NCBI GenBank assembly: GCA_036677445.1
Contig: JAVBWI010000017.1
Span: 248,001 to 312,000, forward strand
DNA length: 64,000 nucleotides
Direction of reading: 5' to 3'
From: JAVBWI01 sp036677445
Lineage (GTDB): Bacteria; Bacillota; Clostridia; Christensenellales; CAG-138
Below the pieces are notes generated by a model. That model searched no databases. It saw only the letters and a program-made list of their open reading frames with translations, and was not told where the DNA came from. Below are positions 1 to 7,735 of the stretch, piece after piece. Positions within the stretch are counted from its first letter, which is position 1. Each line of letters opens with the position of its first letter. The translations under genes and the position numbers were made by a program.

Positions 1-18
1 TAATAGGGGGGTATTATA

Positions 19-2094
19 ATGCAATGGTTCAGAAATTTAAAAATCTCGACAAAACTCATATCATCCTTTCTGGTAATTGCGCTGATTGCGGGCGGTGTTG
101 GCGCATTCGGCGTACTTTCGCTGTCCTCTGTCAGTACGTCCAGCCGAAGCCTGTTTGCAAACTACGGGAATTCTCAGGGATATCTCGGCTATGTACTGGG
201 CGAGTTTCATAACCAGCGCGCGCTGTACAGGGATGTTATACTCGAAGCGGATGACGCAAAGACGGCCTCGTACGCCGAAGCCATAGAGGCGTCCGGTACG
301 GTCATGGTGGACAATCTGGCCAAATACAAAGCGACCTGCCTGACTCAGGAAGACCTTTTGCGCTACGCCAAACTCGAAGCGGCGATCAATACCTATATCG
401 GGGTACGCGATTCCATACTGGCGCCCGCGTTAAAAGGCGATTATAAGGGCGCTTACGCCGTTATGCGGGAGGAAGGCGCGGCCAAGGCCGTAAACGACGC
501 GAAAAAAGTCCTGGACGAACACGTGCAAAACAACGTGCAAACCGCGGACGCCGAGCTGGATGCGGAAAACCGTTCCGTAAGCAATACCATTATGATCATG
601 CTGATGCTGGTTGCGGTGGGCGTTGTGCTGGCGGTGCTCCTGGGTATATTTATTTCCCGCGTCATAGGCAAACCCATACGGCATCTTTCGGATGTTGCCA
701 ACCAGCTTGCAGCCGGAGAAACCAATATCCAGCGCACCAATTACCATGCTAAGGATGAAGTCGGGCAACTGCTCAATTCCTTCCGGGATATCCTCAACGC
801 CATACAGGCGCTGGTGGCCGATTCCAATATGCTGACGGAGGCGGCGGTAAACGGCAGGCTTTCCGCGCGTGCGGATGCGGACAGGCATCAGGGCGACTAC
901 CGCAAGATCATAGAAGGCGTCAACCATACGCTGGACGCCGTCATCGAACCCGTCAACGAGGCGGCCGCGGTATTGCAGGAAATGGCGCGCGGCAACCTCG
1001 GCGTGAACGTCATGGGCGATTACAGGGGCGATCATGCGGTCATAAAAGACGCGCTCAACGACACCATCAATACCATCAAAGGCTATATCGGCGAAATTTC
1101 GGACGTGCTGGGCATGATGGCGGCCGGGAACCTGGATACGGGCATCACGTCGGAATACCGCGGCGATTTTATTGCGCTCAAGGACTCCATCAATAACATC
1201 ATCTCGGAACTCAACCATATACTCCTGGAAATCAACACCGCCGCCGATCAGGTAGCTTCCGGCACGCGGCAGGTATCCGAAGGAAGCCAGGCGATTTCGC
1301 AGGGCGCGACGGAGCAGGCAAGCTCCATTGAAGAACTGACCGCCTCCATCACACAGATCGCGGTGCAGACCAAGCAGAACGCGGCCAACGCCAATAAAGC
1401 GAATGAGCTCTCCATCACGGCGAAGGACAACGCCGTCAAGGGCAACGACCAGATGAAGGGTATGCAGCAGGCGATGGCGGAGATCAACGAATCCTCCGAA
1501 AACATCTCCAAGATCATCAAAGTCATCGACGACATCGCGTTCCAAACCAATATACTTGCGTTGAACGCGGCGGTGGAAGCCGCCCGCGCGGGCGTCCACG
1601 GCAAGGGCTTTGCGGTCGTCGCGGAGGAGGTGCGAAACCTTGCCGCCAGAAGCGCCAACGCCGCGAAGGAAACCACCGCGCTCATCGAAGGCTCCATCAA
1701 AAAGGCCGAAGCGGGCACAAGAATAGCAGACGGCACGGCGGTGGCTCTGGGCGAAATCGTCAGCGGAGTGGAAAAAGCGGTGGAGCTGGTCGGAGAGATC
1801 GCGGTCGCCTCCAACGAGCAGGCGACAGGCATCGCGCAGGTCAACCGCGGCATCGAGCAGCTCTCAGAGGTCGTGCAGACCAACTCCGCCACCGCAGAGG
1901 AAGCCGCGGCCGCAAGCGAGGAGCTTTCCGGCCAGGCGGATCTGCTCAAGGGTATGGTCGCGCAGTTTAAGCTAAAGCGCAAGGACGGCGCCGGTGCGGA
2001 AAAACCCGCGGCCGCGGCAAAAACCGCCGGCAGCCCCGCCCCCAATGCAAAAGACAAAATCGTATTGAACGATTCGGAGTTTGGCAAATATTAA
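19..2094 (+). CDS. Methyl-accepting chemotaxis protein (receptor 1)
   Basis: A 691-residue membrane chemoreceptor that senses an extracellular signal and controls CheA through CheW. Residues about 10-32 and 190-213 are membrane segments enclosing a mostly helical sensor domain of about 155 residues (four-helix-bundle type, ligand unknown). A HAMP domain follows (about 214-266), then two HAMP-like repeats containing GNLGVNVMGDYRGD and GNLDTGITSEYRGD. The signalling hairpin has the conserved tip FQTNILALNAAVEAARAG and GFAVVAEEVRNLA. The chain ends in LNDSEFGKY after an Ala/Pro/Lys-rich linker, a tail shared with the two receptors downstream. A G-rich ribosome site precedes the ATG. Family assignment is secure; specificity cannot be read. 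Confidence 0.96.
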   Translation: MQWFRNLKISTKLISSFLVIALIAGGVGAFGVLSLSSVSTSSRSLFANYGNSQGYLGYVLGEFHNQRALYRDVILEADDAKTASYAEAIEASGTVMVDNLAKYKATCLTQEDLLRYAKLEAAINTYIGVRDSILAPALKGDYKGAYAVMREEGAAKAVNDAKKVLDEHVQNNVQTADAELDAENRSVSNTIMIMLMLVAVGVVLAVLLGIFISRVIGKPIRHLSDVANQLAAGETNIQRTNYHAKDEVGQLLNSFRDILNAIQALVADSNMLTEAAVNGRLSARADADRHQGDYRKIIEGVNHTLDAVIEPVNEAAAVLQEMARGNLGVNVMGDYRGDHAVIKDALNDTINTIKGYIGEISDVLGMMAAGNLDTGITSEYRGDFIALKDSINNIISELNHILLEINTAADQVASGTRQVSEGSQAISQGATEQASSIEELTASITQIAVQTKQNAANANKANELSITAKDNAVKGNDQMKGMQQAMAEINESSENISKIIKVIDDIAFQTNILALNAAVEAARAGVHGKGFAVVAEEVRNLAARSANAAKETTALIEGSIKKAEAGTRIADGTAVALGEIVSGVEKAVELVGEIAVASNEQATGIAQVNRGIEQLSEVVQTNSATAEEAAAASEELSGQADLLKGMVAQFKLKRKDGAGAEKPAAAAKTAGSPAPNAKDKIVLNDSEFGKY

Positions 2095-2134
2095 AGATTC
2101 TCCGTGAAGGAACAAAAAAGCATGTACCCTGATC

Positions 2135-2176
2135 AAGGCTCCGGATTCCGGTCTGCCAGCCGGAAGCCGGAGCCTT
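2135..2176 (+). terminator. Hairpin after receptor 1
   Basis: The arms AAGGCTCCGG and CCGGAGCCTT pair perfectly about 40 nt after the receptor stop, with an inner ATTCCGG/CCGGAAG pairing. The run after it (cctcct) is only weakly T-rich, so termination is likely but not certain. It separates receptor 1 from cheW. Confidence 0.6.
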
Positions 2177-2359
2177 CCTCCTCAACGGAACGGCGAATAC
2201 CGCTTTATCCGGGGACCGGCAGGGGGTGAATCCGGTATACAACGATTGTGAAATAAATACTTGGTTTCAAATGAACGGGTATGTGTTATCTATTGTCGTA
2301 TTGTGACGATTATATAAACATCCACTTGATTGTATTTTGAATAAGCAGGAGGCACGTAT

Positions 2360-2845
2360 ATGGACAGGGCGCAAAACGATTTCAACGAAGTGCTGGAAGA
2401 TACGCAGCACGGACGTTTTCTTACGTTCATGGTCGGCGAGGAAGCCTTTGGTATTGAGATCAAATACGTGACGGAGATCATCGGCCTGCAGCCCATTACC
2501 CGGCTGCCCGAAACGCCGCCGCACATCAAGGGCATTATCAACCTTCGCGGCAAGATCATACCCGTTATCGACGTCCGGCTGAAATTCAAAAAGGAGCCGA
2601 TCGACTATTCCGACAGGACATGCATTATCGTCATCGACACGGGCAGCCGCTGTGTGGGGTTGATCGTGGACAATGTGGCCGAGGTGCTCCGTATTGAGGA
2701 TGAGGATATCGTACCGCCGCCGGAGCAGGGCGCAGGCGTACAGAACAGCTATTTGAAGGGCATCGGCAAGGTAGGCGAACAGGTCAAGCTGCTGCTAGAT
2801 TGCGAACTGCTGTTTATGGACAACGACGTACAAAGCATTGCATAA
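2360..2845 (+). CDS. cheW: Chemotaxis coupling protein CheW
   Basis: A 161-residue cytoplasmic CheW-family adaptor that links receptors to CheA. It spans a single CheW domain: LTFMVGEEAFGIEIKYVTEI opens the first beta barrel, GIINLRGKIIPVIDVR is the hallmark strand-turn segment, and DNVAEVLRIEDEDI lies in the second half. Length is normal for the family. An AGGAGG ribosome site lies 8 nt before the ATG. It sits between two receptor genes, and no cheA, cheR or cheB lies in the window, so the core kinase operon must be elsewhere. Confidence 0.95.
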   Translation: MDRAQNDFNEVLEDTQHGRFLTFMVGEEAFGIEIKYVTEIIGLQPITRLPETPPHIKGIINLRGKIIPVIDVRLKFKKEPIDYSDRTCIIVIDTGSRCVGLIVDNVAEVLRIEDEDIVPPPEQGAGVQNSYLKGIGKVGEQVKLLLDCELLFMDNDVQSIA

Positions 2846-2930
2846 TGGGCCTGCGGGCCGTCGTTGTCGCCCCTAAAGGCACGGGTTGTTCCCGTAATCC
2901 TCGAAAAAGTGCCGCAAGGCACTTTTTCGA
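2846..2930 (-). repeat. Partial hairpin element, B type, inverted
   Basis: Read on the minus strand from 2930, this begins with a 30-nt palindrome (arms TCGAAAAAGTGCC and GGCACTTTTTCGA, 4-nt loop). It continues with AGGATTACGGGAACAACCCG and CGACGGCCCGCAGGCC, which match the copy at 59196-59300. It abuts the cheW stop codon, where it may double as a bidirectional terminator. Confidence 0.75.
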
Positions 2931-2963
2931 CAAGTTACATAATACATTTTGGAGGTACAATGC

Positions 2964-4985
2964 ATGAAATGGTTCCTTAACATGAAGATTGCGGCAAAGC
3001 TGATATTGAGTTTTTTGCTTGTCGCCCTGTTTGTGGTGGCGGTGGGTTATGTGGGATTTTCGTCCATACTGGAGCTTGCCGATGTCAGAATGCCTGCGGT
3101 CGTGAGCTTGCAGGGCATAGAGATCGGGCAGAACGCGGTGCTCACAGGCGAGCGCGGCCTTATCAACCGGCGGATGACCGAAAAGGATATCCGGCTGGCG
3201 CAATACACTTATATCGACAATGCGTTTTTAGCAGTAGAGTCGGACTGGGCGGAATATTCGGCGCTTCCCAAAACCGCGCAGGAAGCGCAAATATGGGGAG
3301 CGTTCGTGCCGCTTTGGAACGAATGGATATCCCGGCATAAGGTGGTATATTCCCTTTCCAAAGAGAGGGACCAGATGACCGCCTCCGGTTTGTCCGCCGA
3401 AAGCACGGAGGTTACGGAACTGGATGCAACGATATTTGACGCGAGCCTCTACGCCCGCGAAGCGTGGCTCGCCGCAAACAGCCAGGTCAAGCAGCTGGTG
3501 GATATCAACGTGGAGCTCGCCAATGCCGGGCGCGACCGCGCCGTGCTGCTGATCGTCGCCTTCGCGTTGGGCGCGGGGCTGCTTTCCTTCATGCTGGGGA
3601 TACTCATCAGCCGCGCAATCAGCAAGCCCATCGGCGCTACGGCGCATTGCGCGAAAGCCTTGGCCGAGGGCAAATTGGACGAACCTCTGTCTGTAAATTC
3701 CAGGGATGAAACGGGCCGGCTTGCCGCTACCATCGACAACGAAGTCCGCCAGGCCTTCAAAAGCATTGAGCAGGCCAGAGCAGTCGCAAGCAAACAGGCG
3801 GATTACCAGAGCGGGGAAGTGCAGAAGCTGCTTATTAACCTGGGCAGGCTTGCGCGCGGCGAGCTAATTTGCGATATGGAAACCGCCCCTGCCGATCAGG
3901 ATACCGAACAGCTGCATGCGATTTACGCCGAAATCGCGGGCAACCTGCACAGTGCGGTAAGCGCCATCACGGGCTACATTGGGGAAATCAGCGGCGTGCT
4001 CGCGGCCATGTCCGGCGGCGACCTGAACCAGGAGATCACTTCCGAATACAAGGGCGACTTCATTGCGCTTAAGGAGTCTATCAACGGCATCGCAAATTCC
4101 TTGAGCAGCGTGCTCTTGGAAATCAATACCGCGGCCGACCAGGTGGCCTCCGGCACGCGGCAGGTATCCGACGGCAGCCAGACGATTTCGCAGGGCGCGA
4201 CGGAGCAGGCAAGCGCCATTGAGGAGCTGACCGCCTCCATCACTGAGATCGCCGCGCAGACCAAGCAGAACGCGGCCAACGCAAACCGTGCGAACGAGCT
4301 GTCCATTGCCGCAAAGGAAGATGCGGTAAAAGGCAACGACCAGATGAAGGGCATGCAGCAGGCGATGGCGGAGATCAACGAATCCTCCGAAAACATCTCC
4401 AAGATCATCAAGGTCATCGACGACATTGCGTTCCAGACCAACATACTCGCCTTGAATGCCGCGGTGGAAGCCGCCCGCGCGGGCCAGCACGGCCGCGGCT
4501 TTGCGGTCGTTGCCGAGGAAGTGCGAAACCTTGCCGCCAGAAGCGCCAACGCCGCCAAAGAAACCACGGAGCTCATCGAAGGCTCTATCAAAAAAGCGGA
4601 AGCCGGCACCAAAATCGCCGACAATACGGCGGCCGCTTTAGGCAACATCGTAAACGGCGTGGAAAAAGCGGTGCAGCTCGTCGGCGAGATCGCGGTGGCC
4701 TCCAACGAGCAGGCCACGGGCATCGCGCAGGTCAACCGCGGCATCGAGCAGCTTTCGGATGTCGTGCAAAACAACTCCGCCACCTCGGAAGAGACGGCAG
4801 CCGCGAGCGAGGAGCTTTCCGGCCAGGCGGATATGCTAAAGGCGATGGTCGCGCAATTCATACTGAAAAACAGCGGCGCATCCAAGGACCCCGCCGCCGA
4901 AAAATCCGAGGACGACGCCGCCGCGGAATTATCCAAAGCCAAAGGGGAAATCGTATTAAACGATTCCGAGTTCGGGAAATATTAA
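2964..4985 (+). CDS. Methyl-accepting chemotaxis protein (receptor 2)
   Basis: A 673-residue chemoreceptor. Membrane segments are near residues 10-32 and 190-212, with a helical extracytoplasmic sensor between them that is unrelated in sequence to receptor 1. A HAMP region follows (SKPIGATAHCAKALAEGKLD), then a linker with MSGGDLNQEITSEYKGD, and a signalling domain almost identical to receptors 1 and 3. It ends in LNDSEFGKY. I chose the ATG at 2964 because GGAGG at 2951-2955 is 8 nt upstream; a TTG at 2949 would put the ribosome site inside the gene. The near-identical signalling halves suggest duplication or gene conversion. Confidence 0.95.
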   Translation: MKWFLNMKIAAKLILSFLLVALFVVAVGYVGFSSILELADVRMPAVVSLQGIEIGQNAVLTGERGLINRRMTEKDIRLAQYTYIDNAFLAVESDWAEYSALPKTAQEAQIWGAFVPLWNEWISRHKVVYSLSKERDQMTASGLSAESTEVTELDATIFDASLYAREAWLAANSQVKQLVDINVELANAGRDRAVLLIVAFALGAGLLSFMLGILISRAISKPIGATAHCAKALAEGKLDEPLSVNSRDETGRLAATIDNEVRQAFKSIEQARAVASKQADYQSGEVQKLLINLGRLARGELICDMETAPADQDTEQLHAIYAEIAGNLHSAVSAITGYIGEISGVLAAMSGGDLNQEITSEYKGDFIALKESINGIANSLSSVLLEINTAADQVASGTRQVSDGSQTISQGATEQASAIEELTASITEIAAQTKQNAANANRANELSIAAKEDAVKGNDQMKGMQQAMAEINESSENISKIIKVIDDIAFQTNILALNAAVEAARAGQHGRGFAVVAEEVRNLAARSANAAKETTELIEGSIKKAEAGTKIADNTAAALGNIVNGVEKAVQLVGEIAVASNEQATGIAQVNRGIEQLSDVVQNNSATSEETAAASEELSGQADMLKAMVAQFILKNSGASKDPAAEKSEDDAAAELSKAKGEIVLNDSEFGKY

Positions 4986-4990
4986 ATTGG

Positions 4991-5020
4991 TCGAAAAAGT
5001 ACCGCAAAGCATTTTTTCGA
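4991..5020. repeat. Degenerate 30-nt palindrome
   Basis: This is a decayed copy of the recurring palindrome: TCGAAAAAGTACC, then GCAA, then AGCATTTTTTCGA, with two mispairs. It starts 6 nt after the receptor 2 stop codon. Confidence 0.65.
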
Positions 5021-5025
5021 CAGGC

Positions 5026-5056
5026 AGACCCGGCAGGATATTTCCTGCCGGGCCTG
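5026..5056. terminator. Hairpin, left copy of a 31-nt direct repeat
   Basis: CCCGGCAGGA pairs with TCCTGCCGGG around a short loop. The same 31-nt sequence, with two differences, recurs at 5223-5253 and brackets the three-hairpin module between them. Confidence 0.6.
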
Positions 5057-5222
5057 CTTGCTGAAAAACTATTTATCTGAGGTTTGGGGGGTCAGAATCC
5101 CCCACACATTTCATTCAAATTTGCGATTCATTCGCCGAATTTGTGGAAGAATGCCGCCATGAGCGGCATTCTAACCTACAGAAACCCACTGACAAAGTCC
5201 GAAGGACTTTGTCAGTGGCATG
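5057..5222. repeat. Three-hairpin module (E type), copy 1
   Basis: This 166-nt intergenic segment is built of three hairpins. H1 has arms CAAATT (5116) and AATTTG (5138). H2 has GAATGCCGC/GCGGCATTC (5149-5171). H3 has CCACTGACAAAGTCC/GGACTTTGTCAGTGG with loop GAA (5186-5218). The copy at 13190-13357 has the same three hairpins in the same order, with paired base changes in H3. No open reading frame in it looks coding. Confidence 0.7.
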
Positions 5223-5253
5223 AGACCCGGCAGGACATTTCCTGCCGGGTCTG
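5223..5253. terminator. Hairpin, right copy of the 31-nt direct repeat
   Basis: AGACCCGGCAGGA pairs with TCCTGCCGGGTCT, a perfect 13-bp stem. It lies just past the stop of the minus-strand gene ending at 5277 and could terminate that gene. Confidence 0.6.
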
Positions 5254-5276
5254 TGACGTACTGGAATTAAAGAAAG

Positions 5277-5720
5277 CTACTGCTTTCTGTATTCCCGCAG
5301 CGCCTTTGCTATGGCATCTGCCTGAGCCTTCGTCAGGGTTTTATCCTTAACAAGCTCCGCAAACGGCCCATCTGCATCCCGTTTTGCTTTTTGCTCCTTG
5401 AAGTAGGCATTGCGCTCGTCTTCTGTCATGGATCTGATTTTATCCCGCGCAGCCTTGTGCTCCTCGCGTTTCTGACCAAAATGTGCAAGCAGCTTATCTC
5501 CCGTCTCTTGCGGGATGATTTGGTTTGCTACAAGCTCATCGACAAACGCCTTGGCCTTTTCCTCGTCGAACTTGTCTTTACCTTGCCGGCATGCGGACGG
5601 CGCCGCCGCCCCAGTCGGGGCATTCAAACCTGGCGCGTTATCGCCTGAGGCAAGGGCCGAGCCTGACAGCACGGCAGTCAGGATGAGAGTGGACAGGAAA
5701 AAAATGATTTTTTTCTTCAC
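5277..5720 (-). CDS. Small secreted helical protein, unknown function
   Basis: A 147-residue protein with a clear signal peptide (MKKKIIFFLSTLILTAVLSG, cleavage probably after ALA near residue 25). A short Ala/Pro-rich linker is followed by an almost wholly charged helical body with motifs such as DEEKAKAFVDELV and LTKAQADAIAKALREY. The pattern of short helices resembles small secreted DUF2680-like proteins, but I do not claim that family. The single Cys sits early in the mature chain. An AGGAGG-type site precedes the ATG. It is transcribed divergently from receptor 3 and could be periplasm- or wall-associated. Confidence 0.8.
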   Translation of the reverse strand: MKKKIIFFLSTLILTAVLSGSALASGDNAPGLNAPTGAAAPSACRQGKDKFDEEKAKAFVDELVANQIIPQETGDKLLAHFGQKREEHKAARDKIRSMTEDERNAYFKEQKAKRDADGPFAELVKDKTLTKAQADAIAKALREYRKQ

Positions 5721-5901
5721 TTTTTATCCTCCTTTTCAATTGCTATACGCTCACACGCTGCCGGCGCACGTGATCGCATACGCATCATTATTCTCCCCAA
5801 ATCACTTTCGAAAAACCGAATTATTTATGGAAAAATGATAATCTTTGTGCAAAAATCGACGATATATATGGTATCCCAAGTCAAGCCAGAGGAGAAATAC
5901 A

Positions 5902-7623
5902 ATGAAGAAGAATCGAATACGCAGAAACATTTTGCTGTGCACCATTGGCATCGCGCTCTTCGCCTGTGCCGCCGCCGCAGTTGGCTTGGTAAGAGCATCC
6001 TCCATCGGCACTGTTGAGATCATACTGCTCGGCATTGCGGCGGCGGCGCTTATTTTCGCCGTGGTGTTCGGCGTGCTGCTCTCACGGGGCGTGCGCAAAC
6101 AATATCATTGGTACGAAAGCCTGCTGGATTCCATTCCGTTCCCAATCTCGGTGACGGATATCGATATGAATTGGACGTTTATCAACAAACCGGTGGAAGC
6201 GATGCTGGGCATCAAGCGCGAGGAAGTATTGGGCAAGCAATGCGAAAACTGGAACGCGAGTATTTGCCGTACGGAGAATTGCGGCGTCGCCAGGCTGCGG
6301 AGCGGACAGCTGCAGACGCAATTCGAACAGCTGGGCATGGATTTTCAGGTGGACGCCGCTTACATACTGGATGAAAAAGGGCGGCAAATCGGGCATATTG
6401 AAGTCGTTCAGGATATTTCTTCAAAAGTGAAGGGCGCGGCTTACAGCGCGAAAGAAGTGGGAAAACTCGCCGCCAACCTGCGGGCGCTCGCAGAGGGCAA
6501 CCTTCACCTTGCGTTCGATGTCGAGCCGGGCGACAGCTATACGGAAAACGAAAAGAAGAATTTTGAAGAGATCAACACCGTATTCAAACAGGCTGTCACA
6601 TCCATTGCCGCTTATGTCAAGGAAATGACTTACATGCTGGATAAGCTGTCCAAAGGGGACCTGAGCGAGGAGATCACCACGCTGTATCGCGGGGATTTTG
6701 CTGCGTTAAAGGATTCCATCAACGGCATCGTGGTCACATTGAGCAGCGTGCTCTCGGAAATCAATACCGCCGCCGACCAGGTCGCTTCCGGCACGCGGCA
6801 GGTATCCGGCGGCAGCCAGGCGATTTCGCAGGGCGCGACGGAACAGGCGAGCGCCATTGAGCAGCTGACCGCTTCCATTGCGGAGATCGCCGCCCAGACC
6901 AAGCAGAACGCAGTAAACGCAAACCGTGCGAACGAGCTTTCCATCGCCGCGAAAGAGGACGCCGTCAGCGGCAACGAGCAGATGAAGGGCATGCAGCAGG
7001 CGATGGCGGAAATCAACGAAGCCTCCGAAAACATCTCCAAGATCATCAAGGTCATCGACGATATCGCGTTCCAGACCAACATACTCGCATTGAACGCTGC
7101 GGTGGAAGCCGCCCGCGCGGGCATCCACGGCAAGGGCTTCGCGGTCGTCGCCGAGGAAGTGCGAAACCTTGCCGCCAGAAGCGCCAACGCCGCGAAGGAG
7201 ACCACGGAACTGATAGAAGGCTCCATCAGGAAGGCGGCGGCAGGCACCAAAATTGCCGACGGTACGGCGGAGGCTTTAAGCAACATCGTAAGCGGTGTGG
7301 AAAAAACGGTGCAGCTGGTCGGCGAGATCGCCGTCGCCTCCAACGAGCAGGCGACGGGCATCGCGCAGGTCAACCGCGGTATTGAGCAGCTTTCGGATGT
7401 TGTGCAGACCAACTCCGCCACCTCCGAGGAGACCGCGGCGGCAAGCGAGGAGCTTTCCGGCCAGGCGGATATGCTAAAAGCCATGGTCTCGCAGTTCAAA
7501 CTCAAAAACAGCGCCGCAACCGCGAAAGCCCCGGCTTCCGCGCAGCCCGCGGAGAAACATGCCCACTCTCCCAAAGCGAAGGGCGGCATCGCATTGAACG
7601 ACTCCGAATTCGGAAAGTATTAA
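5902..7623 (+). CDS. PAS-containing methyl-accepting chemotaxis protein (receptor 3)
   Basis: A 573-residue chemoreceptor with two closely spaced membrane helices (about 10-30 and 38-60) and almost no extracellular loop, so it probably senses internal or membrane signals. A cytoplasmic PAS domain (about 68-175) carries Cys114, Cys122 and Cys127 in the segment CENWNASICRTENC; a metal or redox cofactor is possible. HAMP-like repeats (GDLSEEITTLYRGD) and the shared signalling domain follow, ending in LNDSEFGKY. The start at 5902 follows AGAGGAG at 5888-5894; an upstream in-frame TTG-type start at 5845 lacks a ribosome site. Confidence 0.94.
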   Translation: MKKNRIRRNILLCTIGIALFACAAAAVGLVRASSIGTVEIILLGIAAAALIFAVVFGVLLSRGVRKQYHWYESLLDSIPFPISVTDIDMNWTFINKPVEAMLGIKREEVLGKQCENWNASICRTENCGVARLRSGQLQTQFEQLGMDFQVDAAYILDEKGRQIGHIEVVQDISSKVKGAAYSAKEVGKLAANLRALAEGNLHLAFDVEPGDSYTENEKKNFEEINTVFKQAVTSIAAYVKEMTYMLDKLSKGDLSEEITTLYRGDFAALKDSINGIVVTLSSVLSEINTAADQVASGTRQVSGGSQAISQGATEQASAIEQLTASIAEIAAQTKQNAVNANRANELSIAAKEDAVSGNEQMKGMQQAMAEINEASENISKIIKVIDDIAFQTNILALNAAVEAARAGIHGKGFAVVAEEVRNLAARSANAAKETTELIEGSIRKAAAGTKIADGTAEALSNIVSGVEKTVQLVGEIAVASNEQATGIAQVNRGIEQLSDVVQTNSATSEETAAASEELSGQADMLKAMVSQFKLKNSAATAKAPASAQPAEKHAHSPKAKGGIALNDSEFGKY

Positions 7624-7663
7624 AGCTGCTGCCCGTTAAAAGGCAAAGGCATTTGGCTCAGAA

Positions 7664-7706
7664 CCCCCGTCCGCGCATAATGTGCAAGCCGGACGGGGGT
7701 TTTATA
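7664..7706 (+). terminator. Rho-independent terminator after receptor 3
   Basis: CCCCCGTCCG and CGGACGGGGG form a perfect 10-bp stem, followed at once by TTTTAT. It lies 41 nt past the receptor 3 stop. Confidence 0.85.
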
Positions 7707-7735
7707 GATAACAATGAAGCTTTTACAGGTACCCG

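Noticed and set aside
430..1599. Long minus-strand frames opposite the receptors (also near 1248-2087, 3974-4942 and 6630-7589)
   Set aside because: The same antisense translation recurs wherever the shared signalling domain lies, as expected from conserved codons.
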